A stretch of 64,000 nt of DNA, from positions 6,546,834 through 6,610,833 of the forward strand of contig NC_085050.1 of the NCBI RefSeq assembly GCF_963662255.1. The letters are read 5' to 3'. Origin of the DNA: Cinclus cinclus (lineage: Eukaryota > Chordata > Aves > Passeriformes > Cinclidae). Of this stretch, positions 14,135 through 25,377 are shown piece after piece (the first letter of the stretch is position 1; each line of letters begins with the position of its first letter). The notes under the pieces were generated by a model. That model saw only the letters and a program-made list of their open reading frames with translations, had not been told where the DNA came from and did no database searches. The position numbers and the translations under genes were made by a program.

Positions 14135-14880
14135 AAGAATCATAGACTTGTTTAGATTGGAAAAGACCTCCAAGATCATGAAGTCCAGCCTGACACTGCC
14201 AAGCCATCACTAAACCATGTCCCAAGTACCACATCTACAGGTCTTTCCAGTATCTCCAAGGACAGTGCCTCGACCATTGCCCTGGGCAGCCTGTTGCAGT
14301 GCTTGACAACCCCTTCTGTAGAGAATTTTTTCCTAATATCCAGTCTAAACCTTAACACATAGGTGTAGAGATAAGTAAGGTCTCATCTCAGCCTGGACAC
14401 ATTTCAGCACCTCAGTGTCTTTTTTGTAGTGAGGGGCACACAGAAACACAGGATTCAGGGTGAGGCCTCCCCAGTGCCGAGTACAGAGGGACAATCGGTG
14501 CCCGGGTCCTGCTGGCCACACTACTGCTGATACAGCCCAGGACACCACTGGCCTTCTTGGCCACCTGGGCACATTGTGGCTCATGTGCAGCCACTGCCGA
14601 CCAGCACCCCCATGTCCTTCCCCACTGGACACTTTCCACCCACTCTGTCCCCAGCCTGGGACTGCAGGGGGTTGTTGTGACCCAAGGGCAGGACCTGGCA
14701 CTTGGCCTTCTTGAACCTCAGACTTGCTGCTCCATCCCACCCAGATGCCTCTGCAGAGCCCTTGTGTCCTTCAGCAGGTCAACACTCACACCCAACTCAG
14801 TGTCATCTGAGGACCTACAGAGAGTGCCCTTATCCAGGTCATCAGTAAGAATATTAAATGGATATTTAGCCAACCACATT
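14135..14880 (-). mobile_element. CR1 LINE fragment, 5'-truncated, in CTBP1 intron 1
   Basis: On the plus strand this starts as the reverse complement of a CR1 3' tail (AGAATCATAGA, then ATTGGAAAAGACC) and runs back into the end of CR1 ORF2. On the minus strand ORF2 remnants are legible in pieces: a DDTELG stretch, KFKKAKCQVLPLG, RTRAPIVPLYSALGRPH and, in another frame, HYKKDTEVL. The shift of frame shows it is dead. CR1 is the dominant bird LINE, and almost all copies are 5'-truncated like this one. It is in sense orientation relative to CTBP1 transcription. The right edge is judged by where ORF2 similarity fades. Confidence 0.92.
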
Positions 14881-14990
14881 AACTGTGAACTTGAGAAGAC
14901 CCCAACACAAAATGAGCAAAAATCCCCTTTCTGTTTTAAACAGAAGGCATTTTTCTTGCTCTTTTCCATCTGGCACTTCAAGTAGCTGTC

Positions 14991-15100
14991 TTTACTTAAC
15001 AGTCAACTTGAAGTTTTTAATAAGTCGTACAATGTGCAAGCTAAAACAGAAAGAAATTATCCCTTACTTCTTCTCTTCCAAAGTTCAACTGTTAAGTAAA
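14991..15100. repeat. 110-bp segment bounded by inverted repeats (possible MITE)
   Basis: TTTACTTAACAGT at 14991-15003 is the exact reverse complement of ACTGTTAAGTAAA at 15088-15100. The match extends inward to about 20 bp with a small indel. The pentamer TAGCT occurs on both outer flanks, 3 and 2 bases from the arms, which could be a target-site duplication. The inner region has no ORF. The size and layout suit a miniature inverted-repeat DNA transposon, but I recognise no family. It lies just beyond the CR1 copy. Confidence 0.4.
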
Positions 15101-15899
15101 AATAGCTCGCAATCATGTCTCTGCTCCAAGCCTTTGCATCCCAGCAGGAGCAAGGGTGCTCCGTGCTGACGCACCATCCCATGTTCCAGTGCACAGCACG
15201 TGGAGCTGCAGCTCCTCACCCACCAGCACTCAGCTGCTTCACTGGCATGCGAGTCCTGTCAAGCTAACTGGTGAAATACAACTTCCTGATTCAAATACAC
15301 AGGAGGGATTTTTGTTGTTTGAAAAGGAAGGCCTTTAATGGTGGAAATTACATTTTTAATTTGGAGAAAGCAAGCCCTTCAGTCACAGTGGAATGCTTTG
15401 CACAGCATTGTGTTCAGTCAAGGCACAGGCTGTCTTTTTAATAAGTGCATTTACCTTAAGCCAGGTCACAAGTGAAAGCCCACTGTCTCCCAGAGTGTTT
15501 CCGTGTGATAAAACAAGATCAAAAAGATTGACCAAGCACCTACTCAGAGCACCATTAACTAAGGAATCCTACTCTAATTTGGTGCCACTTCCAACAGATC
15601 CCAGAGTACCTTCTCAGGTAAGCTCACCATTATTTGCATGCACAGAATGCAGGGTGGGACTGGGCACAAACAAATTAAATTAATTATCCCAGGTCCCTTC
15701 TGAGGCTTCTCAAATGTGACAGAACCACCACGACCATCTGGGCTATTCCACAACCACTTGGGACATCTGCTATCACTGCCATCTCTGCTCCTCTCTCTCT
15801 TCCAATTCCCCTGGCAATAATTAGACCACATCTGCCCTAAAAGTCAGTACCTGCACTTGACTTCAGTACTCAACTAAGACTTTCAGTAACCAGAAACTT

Positions 15900-16043
15900 C
15901 TACAACAAACAAACAACAAAAAAACCCACAAAAAAACCAAACAAACAAAAAACCCAACCAAACAACAACACAAACCAAAAAAATAAATTTAAAAAACCCA
16001 ACCAACCAAACAAAACAAAACAAAAAAAACCCACAACAACAAA
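15900..16043 (+). repeat. A/C-only low-complexity tract (CAAA/AACC type)
   Basis: About 140 bases made almost only of A and C, in irregular CAAA, CAACA and AACCC units, with a short T-containing break near 15983-15990. The strand asymmetry is extreme. The minus-strand open frame across it, rich in F, V, L, G and W, is a composition artefact. Confidence 0.9.
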
Positions 16044-16730
16044 CCTCCAGGAAGGTGATTCAGTTCTCATGTTCTCATGTAGGACATTCAATTCCTAACA
16101 CAGGTCCTTCAGTGACATTCCTTTTATAGAGAGGTACAAATCCCACACAAAGCAGCTGTATTTATATTCAAGTGTGCTTCAAAACTAGAACACACATGCC
16201 TAACAATGTCATTGCAAAGCACAAAGTAATTTGGTTTTCCTGATTCCAGAATATCTTAATGCAAATGTGAAATCAGCTTAGTACATTTAGTCCCACCTTA
16301 TGTACTTTAAAAAGAGTTCAAACACGCTTGCACTGCCTTAACTAACTTGATTTAAAATCATACTTAAGTAAATGCAAGCAGTTTCCCAGGTATTATATGG
16401 CTTATTCATGGACTACTTCTTTCACTCTGCACTCCTGTGATCAAAGACATCTTAGATGTAACAGGTGAGGTTATTTACTATTTATAAAAACAATCACTGT
16501 TTAATCTTCTTTTCAGAATTAGTCTTCTAAAAAGAAAATTAATTTTTATTAATTCTCTTTGAAAATCTGAGAGAGAAGTAGATGATTTTGGACATATTTT
16601 TTTCCTGCACAAAAGAAGAAAAATCCCCTCCTGCCAATAAATCTTTAGAGCACTTCAATAGCTGCTGGAATTGTGTAAACCACACTTTGGAATATTCATC
16701 ATTTCTATGAGAGAGTATCCCCAGGACAGC

Positions 16731-16773
16731 AAAAAACTCCCAAACTTCAATTCCAATTTCTTGGGAGTTTTTT
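16731..16773. repeat. Perfect 13-bp inverted repeat with 17-base loop
   Basis: AAAAAACTCCCAA at 16731-16743 and TTGGGAGTTTTTT at 16761-16773 are exact reverse complements. In plus-strand sense the hairpin ends in a T run, and in the CTBP1 pre-mRNA sense it also ends in U. No known element is recognised. Confidence 0.85.
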
Positions 16774-19300
16774 TCTTTTCCTCCTTGACTGTGGGTGTAA
16801 GAAAATAGTTTCTATTTATGTATTTGTTAACAGATTTTTTTAATGTTTGTTTTTGGTTTTTTTTTTAACAAAGCCACAAAGCTCAGAGAAATCACTAACA
16901 GAATTTAACAGACTTAAAAAACAGTTCAGAGGGAAGACGGTAGCAAAGTTATGAAAATCAATGCAAAACTGCAATATTCACAGTTCTCAATTACCAGCTG
17001 CATGCAAGACAGTCCTTTGTACTTTCTTTATTCACAGGACTAAGAAAATACGACTCATGATTTTGGAGAGTTCCCATAATCCTGAGTCTTTCAAATGAGT
17101 GGCAGAACTTGTTCCTCAACTGCAAGTAATGAAACAAACCAATCTTTGAACAAAATTTTAGCAGAAGTGTTATCCTGCAATAACTCAGGTTTAGTGTGGA
17201 TGATGCAGCCAGAATCCTTTCAATTTGTGAGCCCACTCTAACTCCCATCAATATCAACTGGAAGCTGAATAATTCAATGTCTGCAGGATCCAAATCTGCT
17301 AAGACAGGAACAGTTGTGCCTGCACCTTGCTGTTCTCCTAATTCCTACTAAAAACCTTTTCTATTTCTTCCTCGAAAGAGATGGCTCTCACTGCTGAACA
17401 CAAAAATGCTGGTTTTAAATGTAGATGGCCATGAGACAAATGCCAAGAATGTTTGCACACCTCTCCATTTACAGTAAGAAGGAAAATCATCTGGATTCAA
17501 GGATTCAAAACACAACATCTTTTGAACAAAGACATGGTAAGAGAAAGCCTTGAACAGAAGTGTGCCAAATACAAACAGCATACATAAGCAGACCCAAAAG
17601 GCAATGTATTGTGAAACCTTTTAAAACTATACAATACTATAGGAATTAAGTAAACTTAAAACTCCCCTGCAATACTCTCGTCATAGCTAATTTGTTATTT
17701 CCTGTACGCTCAGTACTAACAGCACAATGGAGCCTCTATTGTGGGCCTCCTCCCACAAGCTTTTAAAAAATGCAAGACATTCTTTTTATCTAGACTGGTG
17801 TGGCTAAAATACATCGAGCTTTACACAGATAAATGGTCATTTTAGATGCTGTTTCTGCTCATAAAAATAAAAAATAACAATGTGCTGCCTGGTGGTGCTG
17901 AGTTTAAACTTCACAAAGGAGTAGGGCTGTGATGGCTAAACTGCTGACCATGGATCTCAGGCTGGGCAACACTTTAGTTTTAGGGTAACAAGAGAAGATT
18001 TCACATTGAGAACTCTGCAAATTCAACACAATTCAAATCAGATTTGAGAGTCTCACAGGAGCTGAAAAAAATGAATGAAAATTTGACAGAATTCATGGTA
18101 CAAAGCAACTTAAGTATTCACTGCAAGTCTTGATTGAGGGTGAAGGTAGTAAGTCCTTTAGGTGCAAGTAATTAGTTTATGGAGGTACTAAAAATTGATA
18201 TTGCATACTTTTTATCTTAAAGGATCCTGAAAGATAGCACAAACCAACCAAAATGAACAAGACTTTCTTGTAGTAGCAGAAATGAATTAGAGTAATCCTG
18301 GCTCAGGACAGGCTGGGAAAAACACACAACCAGCACAGACAGGACTCTTAGTATGCAGGAGAGAATTTAGTGGGGATGCAAAATAAAACTTAAAATACTG
18401 CAGTGGCTTTGATCAGCACCTTAAGGACATTCCTTAGTAAAAAAGTATTGTGTTAAAATGGAATTAGCTGCCCAGTTCCAGTCAGCATGGGAACGCATAC
18501 AACACTGAATTACTGAAGATCACTTCTCAGTAACCCTGACTATATGAATGGAAAAATCAACGACATGAGAAAGGCTGTGATACACATTAATACTGTTCAC
18601 TGAAGCACCAGACACACATTAAGATGGCTGGTAGACCACAAATGTGAAAACGCTCATTACCCGGTTGAAAATAAACAGATTAACATATCTGGTACAACAC
18701 ATTAAAGTGAAAAAATATTTAAGTATCAGTTAAAGAGTTTGGAGACTGGCTTGTGGTTATCTCTGCTAAACACTTTTGTCCTGCATGACTCTGCAAAGAC
18801 TCAAGCTATGCACTCAGCAACAGACAAACTGGCTGCAACCATCTAATGAAATTTGACTCATCTGGGAATCCTGATGAAGTGCTCCACACCACTGATTCTG
18901 CTAAGCCATACATTTTCCCTGCAGGATTGAGAGTGCTGCAAATACACAAAAAGCAGCATCAATTTTAGACTGTTTGGCTTAAAACAGAAGGTTAATTCTG
19001 AAAACCCATATTCAGGTAAAAATACCACAGAAGCCAATGGAAACTTTGCAATTATAAATTAAAGGAACGGGGATCTGCATCAATGGCATAGTCATTGCCA
19101 TCTGTCGGCCCCCAGCAGCACCTCTTGCTGACTGTAGGTCTGACTAAGAGCTGCCTGGGGCAGCTCTCTCTTCCTACAAACCCTCCTGCACATCAGCCCA
19201 ATCCAACTGGAGAGCACACATCCTGGTACAGCTCTTTTCTGGCTCATTCTCCCAACTTCTGACTCACCCAAAGGCTACGATGACATTTTGCAGAGTGGGG

Positions 19301-19317
19301 AAAAAAAAAAAAAAAAA
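19301..19317 (+). repeat. A17 homopolymer
   Basis: Seventeen consecutive A inside CTBP1 intron 1. On the transcribed strand it becomes a U tract next to a CCCCAC stretch, so it resembles a polypyrimidine tract, but no convincing exon follows. Confidence 0.9.
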
Positions 19318-20222
19318 TCTATGCGTAGCAGCAGATAATGAAAATCTACTGCATTGCTGCTTCTTCCCGGCTCTTTTCTGAGCTCTGCCTGGCCAGGGCG
19401 CTGTCTGAGCACGCTGCAGGACAGCCCACCGGCCATTCCTCTGCCTGGCCAGGCACACAGGGCTTCACAGTACACAGGGCACGCTCCTGCCAGAGGACAG
19501 GAATACAGCTTGATGGCAATGCGGCAGGGACTGCCTGGGAGAGTCCCGTTTGCCATTCCTGCTGTCATCACGTGGGAGCCACGGGCTAATTCCTATTGAA
19601 CACACTCGGAGGGTGGGAGAGAACAATCTGCCACATGGCAGCGGCAACAGCAGCGAGCCCAGTTTTCAGAGGTTCTGACATGAGCAAAACTGAAAGCAGG
19701 ACCACTCTCTTCTGCTGCCCCAAGAGCTCAGCTTTCCTAAACCACTACCTGCTGTGGTTAGACCCAGCCACGGCTGTCCAACAACCTGTGGGTGAGGGCT
19801 ACATCCCTCCTGCACAAAACCAGACGCATTCAGGTAAATGTGCACAACACCGGGCTGCCCACCGTGGCTTCCCCAACTACAGACATTTCTCACTTCAGAA
19901 GGTCACGCGTGAACCAAGCACAGAAGGTGCCAAAGCAACGCCTGCTTTGAAAGGCAGCAGAAGTCATGCTCTTGTCATGTTCCACACGGCACTGTGAGAA
20001 TTCACTGCTATTAAAGCTTTCAGCACATCCCGCCAGGACAGAACTCCCGCCCCCCTCATCACAGGGTGTGCCCGTGTCCCACAGCCAAAGATGGAATCTA
20101 GCAAAAAATAGTGGTGCTGTTCAGGAAGAGCTTTAGAGCACATCCAACAATACAGAGTTTGGGCTGCACACAGGAATCTGGAACTGTGACTCAAGTTAAG
20201 TAAGAAATGTTTCCCTGCTTCC

Positions 20223-20238
20223 TTTTTTTTTTTTTTTT
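20223..20238 (+). repeat. T16 homopolymer
   Basis: Sixteen consecutive T in CTBP1 intron 1, with no retroelement body beside it. Confidence 0.9.
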
Positions 20239-20614
20239 GAGTTGGCATCAGAGCTCCCCTAAATAGACCAAAAGGAGATGAGGGGTAAAGTGGTGAGCTC
20301 TGGCACACAGGCAAAAAGCGTGAACGACTTCCACTGCAGACTTATGTAACTTTGCTGGTGGTGACACAACTCGCTGAAGGGTGGTTTAGGCACAGATAAG
20401 GGACATCCACTGACCTGTAAATAGAACTGTTGAAATATGCCTTAAAATGCCTCACGTAAAGCAAAATTATATAATCACATTACCTCATGCTTTAATACTG
20501 AGACAACAAAGGCTTCATATGCAGCAGAAATAAAAGCTTGCTATTAATACCTCGACTTCAGAATTAGCTGAACAATTGTCCCCAGTCCCCAGGGCCAGCT
20601 TTTTCTGCTTTCTG

Positions 20615-20645
20615 CAGAAAGGGATTCTGCATAGAATCCCTTCTG
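20615..20645. repeat. Imperfect hairpin, 13-bp stem with one bulge
   Basis: CAGAAAGGGATTCT at 20615-20628 pairs with AGAATCCCTTCTG at 20633-20645 across a GCAT loop, leaving one bulged A at 20618. The stem is short for a microRNA precursor and the flanks do not extend it, so it is noted only as a local foldback. Confidence 0.6.
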
Positions 20646-20864
20646 GCTGACTAACCTGGCAGGTATACTGCATGGAAGTTCCTTTAAAAGCCCCTTGAAA
20701 AAGGCAGTATAAAAAAAGATGGAAATACAAAGATGAGCAATACTCACCCAAAATAAATACCAGCACAAAATATGCTATTATATTAACTACACTTAGTTCA
20801 AAGGAAAAAAAAAAGTCAATTTTCAATTACGTTGATTAGACACAAATTGGATAATTAGCAAATA

Positions 20865-20865
<1 letters not shown>

Positions 20866-20918
<53 letters not shown>
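20866..20918 (+). repeat. (AAT)n microsatellite, about 17.7 units
   Basis: An uninterrupted trinucleotide array of 53 bases. It is pure and likely length-polymorphic. Confidence 0.97.
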
Positions 20919-23900
20919 GGGAAACATTATATGTTTGAAATGAAGTCACAAAAATATTCCAGAAGAGAGAACAAGCTAATTCATAACCTTCCTCAAAAAT
21001 TAATTACTCATTCTGCTACAGTAAACATAAACACTTTATGTTTTGCATACTAGAAAACAACCTATTCATCTAAGGCACAGATGTTCTTCAGAAGAGATTC
21101 TTTTAAGCAAGTTTTGTTTTTTTTTTTTTAAATTTAATTTTACCTTGTGGATTTATTTTTTTTAATTATTATTTCATTATTGCCAGAATACCCATAGAGG
21201 TGAAGACCCAGGTTAAGGCAGGCATCCATCCTTGGGCTGTCTTTAGAGGGCAGAGCCTGTAACCACAGGCTGGGGAATCTAGATCCAGATCTTCCCATCT
21301 CAATGCACCACAGATCACAGCTACCAGGTGGCACAAATTAGAGGAGCACAGGGACCGTCTCCTCTTCCTTGAGGAACCAGATAGCTCTCTGGTCATGTTC
21401 AAAAACAATCTGAAGTTTCTGCCCACTTCAACCACCAAACCAAAGCTGAACACCAAAGTGCCTCAAAAGATCCAAAAGCATCTAATCTGGGGACTCTCTA
21501 CGCCTTCTTCGCGTCATGAACAATTTGGGATGCTTACTCCATTTCCCTTCCCCACACACCAGTTTCAGTCAGCCAACACACTCACATGTTGCCAGATTCC
21601 CAAAACACCCCGATCACATTAATCATTTGGGGAGATGGGCTGAGCATTACTGTGCACTGGAAAAGATCCTGTTGTAATCCCAGCTCAGAGATCCTAAACC
21701 GCCTTCCACAACTGAAACGCCGCCAGTTCTCCCAGAGGAACACTGGCGAGGGAGCAAAGGGTTACATTTCAGCAGGAAATGTTCATTTTAGATTTATCAG
21801 TAACACATGTCTTGGTGATCAATTCACAGACTAAAATGAATCATCATCTTTGCTCTTGAGGCAACAGGGGAGAAAAGGACCCAAAACTGGAAATCTGTCC
21901 CCCCTGACTGTAAATCCTTTGCTCCCCTGTCTGGGAGTGAGAAAGCACGTGCAGCTGAAGAACTAAGGCTAAAGGCCTCTGTAATACAACTTTTATCCTC
22001 ACCTTAAATTTTAGGACATGTATTAAAAGTGTAACTTCATCTCTACTCTCACACTAAATAAATAATTATGGGGCCAGGAGGTAAGAGAGCCTCAGAGGAG
22101 GCTGCTATGCTGCTGCACTGCCAACTGCTCTGGGATTTGAAAGCTTGACACATGCTGGAGTATCACCTCATCAATGTTCCCAGCTGGCTTGGGAAGCAAA
22201 AACCTGACTACTACTCTTAAAGGCGGGTCTCTCACACACAGCAGCCAAGTGCTCCAGATAAGTGTCAAGAAATACAGTTATTACAAACGCATGGTAAGTC
22301 AAAACAAAATGGCAACGAGAACTTTTAGCCCAAAACATAAGCACAGTTTCAAGTTTAGTGTTGCATTTCACATAAGAAAATTAAAGACCACGTTGCTTTT
22401 CAGCATCTTGGCTTAAAAGATATTCAGATCTGTGCCCTTCTACACACTTACTGCTGCTCAAACTGTTTTCTGGTAAAAAAAGCTTTTTTATTTTTTTTTG
22501 TTCTTACATATTTACAGTATTCACGTAAAAAAAAAAAAGATACTCTGGGAGAATGCCAGTTTTCTCCCCAAAAGGGATGACCCAGCCTAGTCAGTGATCT
22601 GCAGTAGATGCTCTTATTTGCTAATGAGGGATAGACTTGATGTTACAAAATGCTGGCAAGTCAACTACTGTATCTGTATGATAACACTTCACAGTATGCA
22701 ACCCAATCCTAATCTCTGGGATCACACTTTGGGCTAAGAGCTGCAACTCTGTTTACACTGCAAATAACACAATAGCTCTCAGAAAGGGAGAGATTAATAA
22801 CTTGAAGGATCATACATTTTCAACAAAGGGCAGACACTATTTTATCTTTATGATGCAGAAGGACAAGTCAAGAGGTAACTAAACTGACAAGCATAAGGGC
22901 ACTTGTAATTTGTTTTATCATGCTATCAGAATTCCACAGGATGACAAAGTATCACAGCATATACAATATTTACAATGAGGAGCTTTCTACACCAGTGTAC
23001 TGTGTGCTCGGAAGCTGCACGCTCCAGCTATTCCTTAACTACAAACGACAACACTCAACTGCAAAATTCACAAAGGTGACTGGAGTAGTTTCATTCCAAA
23101 ATAGCAGTTTCATTGACTAAACTCTTCTACTGAGCATGACTGCAGCAGTTCTCAGAATTATTGCTATTTTATTTGCCAATTCAGTAATGAACACACTCCC
23201 TGATGGAGAAACACTGAATCTGTGTTATTTGGGGGAGGGGGGCACGGGGGCTGTGTTCACAGAAGGACAGAAAACACACCATTGACTCTGAACCAATTCA
23301 CACCCATCAAACAAGCACAGACATACTAAATTCATGTCCCAAGTATTATTCCTTATTAACAATGACAAAAAGGAAGTAACAATTTGACTCTCTCACCTTC
23401 TCTCATCTGTTTATGAATTGCAGCCACCTCATGAACACCCATTTCTTGTTCAGGGTGGAAAAGAGGCAGGCTGGGGGCAGAGGGTTGCTCCGTTTCCTTT
23501 TGGTTTGAAATACACCAGTGAATTGCCAATGGGCAAAATATTTTGTCACTACCTCACTCTGGGGAAGGCTGACATAATAACAAACTGAAGAGGATGCTAT
23601 CTGTCGAACATTAAGGAATTCCAATATTGAAATCTTGCTGCCTTTGGGGGTCAATAAAGAGCAACATTATAAAATACACTAAAGTTAGCAGTTTGGGCTG
23701 CTAATTTTACATGCCTGCTTCACCAACGCACAGCTAAAAATAGATAAAACAGATAAGAGCACAGAACAAAGAGATGCACTGGACAATTATCTTGCTGCTA
23801 GCAGTCCCATTTATACTCATCTTTTTAACCCTTCCTATTTATAAAAGAAACAGATTTTTAAAATATTACTTAATGCAATCTCAATATGAAATTATAAAAT

Positions 23901-24737
23901 AGTGTTTTCTTTTTCTTGGTATTTTCTTGCTCCCTTCCTAGTAGGACAGAATAATGAGATTTAAAGTATTTTAATAAGGGCATCAGGCTACTTGCCAAGG
24001 GGCTCGAATACTAAATAAGAATATTTACATCTTTTAAGACCCTGGAGGAGGAATCAGTGCAATGCATTCGACACACATACACACATCACAAATATCACAG
24101 TTAATTTTAATTCACTGCAAAAGAAAGTACACACTCACTTCAGTTTATTAGGCCTCATTATTTTCAATGAGGCTAAAGGGATGATTATCTTTAGCTGCTC
24201 CAATGTGGCCTAAAAGCAAACGTTCTTCCTGTTAAGGACAACATTTACTAAAACCTAAGGCACAGTGAAATTGTTCAATTTAACTTACAACAGGTGAAAT
24301 TTTAAAATCAAGCACTGCTAACAATATTTTCTACCATTACTCTGTCCAGCTCGGTTCTATGACTTAAATCCTGACTTTCGAATTTAATTTTTAGAGGAAA
24401 ACAAAGCAGCATAGCAGTCTGACTCATATCTACACTGTAAACAGGCTTATTCTGTCCTTTGTAGCCTTCTTTTGGTAAAATTTGCTTACAAAATGATAAT
24501 CCTTATAAACAGAATCGACATTCTGTCTCCTTATGTCTGGGGGCAGGAAAAAAAAATCACCTTCAGATTAACACGACAATTCATGTCAGGCAATTCCGGA
24601 GGCACATCGGTAACATCACTCTGTGCATACTATACATGTTATCTTAAAAAACAACAGCATAAATGCATGCTTAAAAAAAATAAAGGAATGGGAAGGAAAG
24701 AAAGAAACAAATTGAGATTTAGGGTGAAGAGCCTTAC

Positions 24738-24850
24738 CTCTGACACACAACCCGTCCGCAGCTCTGCCAAAACCATCCCACCAGCCAGGCCTTAAGCACT
24801 TTTTAATATCAATAAAACGCCGCTTTTAAACTTCCTGTTTATCCAAACAC
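24738..24850 (-). other. CTBP1: Possible alternative noncoding first exon of CTBP1
   Basis: A strong splice donor (CAGAG|GTAAGG) has its last exonic base at 24738, on the shoulder of the CpG island and downstream of the main first exon. The 5' limit is unknown; the end given here is nominal. No in-frame start is convincing, so if transcribed it would be a 5' untranslated exon, for example one feeding the short-isoform exon at the left edge of the window. A lone good donor in intronic DNA can also occur by chance. Confidence 0.25.
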
Positions 24851-24901
24851 CGGCCCAGCTTTCCCTGCAGCTCGGAGCCGGCACCACGATCCACAGGGGG
24901 A

Positions 24902-24956
24902 ACCCAACACCCCAAAACCATCCCGGGGGGACCCAACACCCCAAAACCATCCCGGG
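24902..24956. repeat. Tandem duplication, two copies of a 29-bp unit
   Basis: A unit beginning ACCCAACACCCCAAAACCAT starts at 24902 and again at 24931 with almost no difference. It sits on the shoulder of the CpG island. In minus-strand translation it gives two near-copies of a GW-rich stretch, which I take as meaningless. Confidence 0.9.
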
Positions 24957-25228
24957 CGCAGCTTTTAGCGCCCTTTGAGTTTGGTACTTCGGGACGATTC
25001 GCACCCCCCGCCCCTCGTTTTTATTTCCCTTTATGTTTTCACCCAGCCTCAAAAAGCAGCCACCGGACAAAGTTGCGCGGGCTCGGCGGCCGCCAGGGCA
25101 GCCCCTCATCCCGCGGCGGGGCCCGGAGCGGCCGTGACGGGCACACAAAGCGCGGTGGTGGCGGCCGCTCGTGTGTGTCCCCCCCCTCCGCCCCGCACCG
25201 CACCGCGGCGAGCAGGCCGGATGGTTAC

Positions 25229-25268
25229 CTAGAGGCAAGCCCTTGTTCAGGAGGTGCGAACTTCCCAT
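25229..25268 (-). CDS. CTBP1: CTBP1 first coding exon (long isoform N-terminus), partial
   Basis: Seen: on the minus strand an ATG at 25268-25266 opens MGSSHLLNKGLPL, and the exon stops after one base of codon 14 at a consensus donor (CTAG|GTAACC, GT at 25228-25227), so the intron is phase 1. Known: these 13 residues match the N-terminus of vertebrate CtBP1-L, which continues G-V-R-P-P in exon 2; CtBP2 starts quite differently. CtBP1 is an NAD(H)-binding, D-isomer-dehydrogenase-like corepressor. It binds PxDLS motifs of DNA-bound repressors and brings in histone deacetylases, demethylases and methyltransferases; a short form acts in Golgi membrane fission. Inference: only this tip is in the window, since the substrate, NAD and catalytic regions lie in exons beyond the left edge. 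The start is chosen by exact residue identity and by the splice phase; its -3 base is T and its +4 base is G, so the initiation context is only moderate. A CpG-island promoter lies directly upstream, as expected for a broadly expressed regulator. Confidence 0.93.
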
Positions 25269-25377
25269 GGAGGCGCCGCGCTCCGTCCGCGCCCGCCGCG
25301 GGAAGGAGGAGGAGGATGAGGACGAGGAGGATGCCGGGGGGCAGCGCCGCTCGGAGCCGCCGCGGCAGCCGCGGCAT
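25229..25377 (-). other. Upstream ORF overlapping the CTBP1 start in another frame; signal-peptide-like product
   Basis: An ATG at 25377-25375, 109 bases upstream of the CTBP1 ATG, opens a frame that runs through the start codon out of frame and reaches the exon donor after 49 codons plus two bases. The peptide has a basic N-terminus (PRLPRRLR), a leucine-rich core at about residues 16-25 (ILLVLILLLL), and then small residues PAAGADGA, which resembles a secretory signal. Its context is weak, with C at -3 and C at +4. Whether it lies in the mRNA depends on the unknown start site. I read it as a possible translational regulator of CTBP1, or as a chance product of CTC/CTT-rich leader sequence, and not as a separate secreted protein. 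Confidence 0.35.

Larger units (their letters stand above)
14881..24737 (-). other. CTBP1: CTBP1 intron 1, right part: no supportable exon
   Basis: Mostly AT-rich sequence between the CR1 copy and the CpG-island shoulder. It holds an A/C-only tract (about 15900-16043), inverted repeats at 16731-16773 and 20615-20645, an (AAT)n array, and A/T homopolymers at 19301-19317 and 20223-20238. A moderately GC-richer patch at about 19340-20070 contains a 15-base direct repeat (19383-19397 and 19439-19453). The open frames in it, up to about 133 codons, show no family resemblance. I see no RNA gene. Confidence 0.7.

Noticed and set aside
15156..15683. Plus-strand donor-like CTCAG|GTAAGC near 15615 and minus-strand donor near 15632
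   Set aside because: They overlap on opposite strands and neither is attached to a convincing coding exon.
19596..19997. 133-codon plus-strand open frame in a GC-richer intronic patch
   Set aside because: No domain recognised, antisense to CTBP1, and the length is within chance for this base composition.
1690..25377. A chain of minus-strand open stretches with good splice sites (about 1690, 3138, 5078-5214, 10980, 12600, 13640, 20750) that at first suggested a signal-peptide, multi-membrane-span protein gene
   Set aside because: The first exon is CTBP1 by exact N-terminal match, the splice phases of the candidates do not chain consistently, and none resembles CTBP1 exon 2. AT-rich introns readily produce such pseudoexons.
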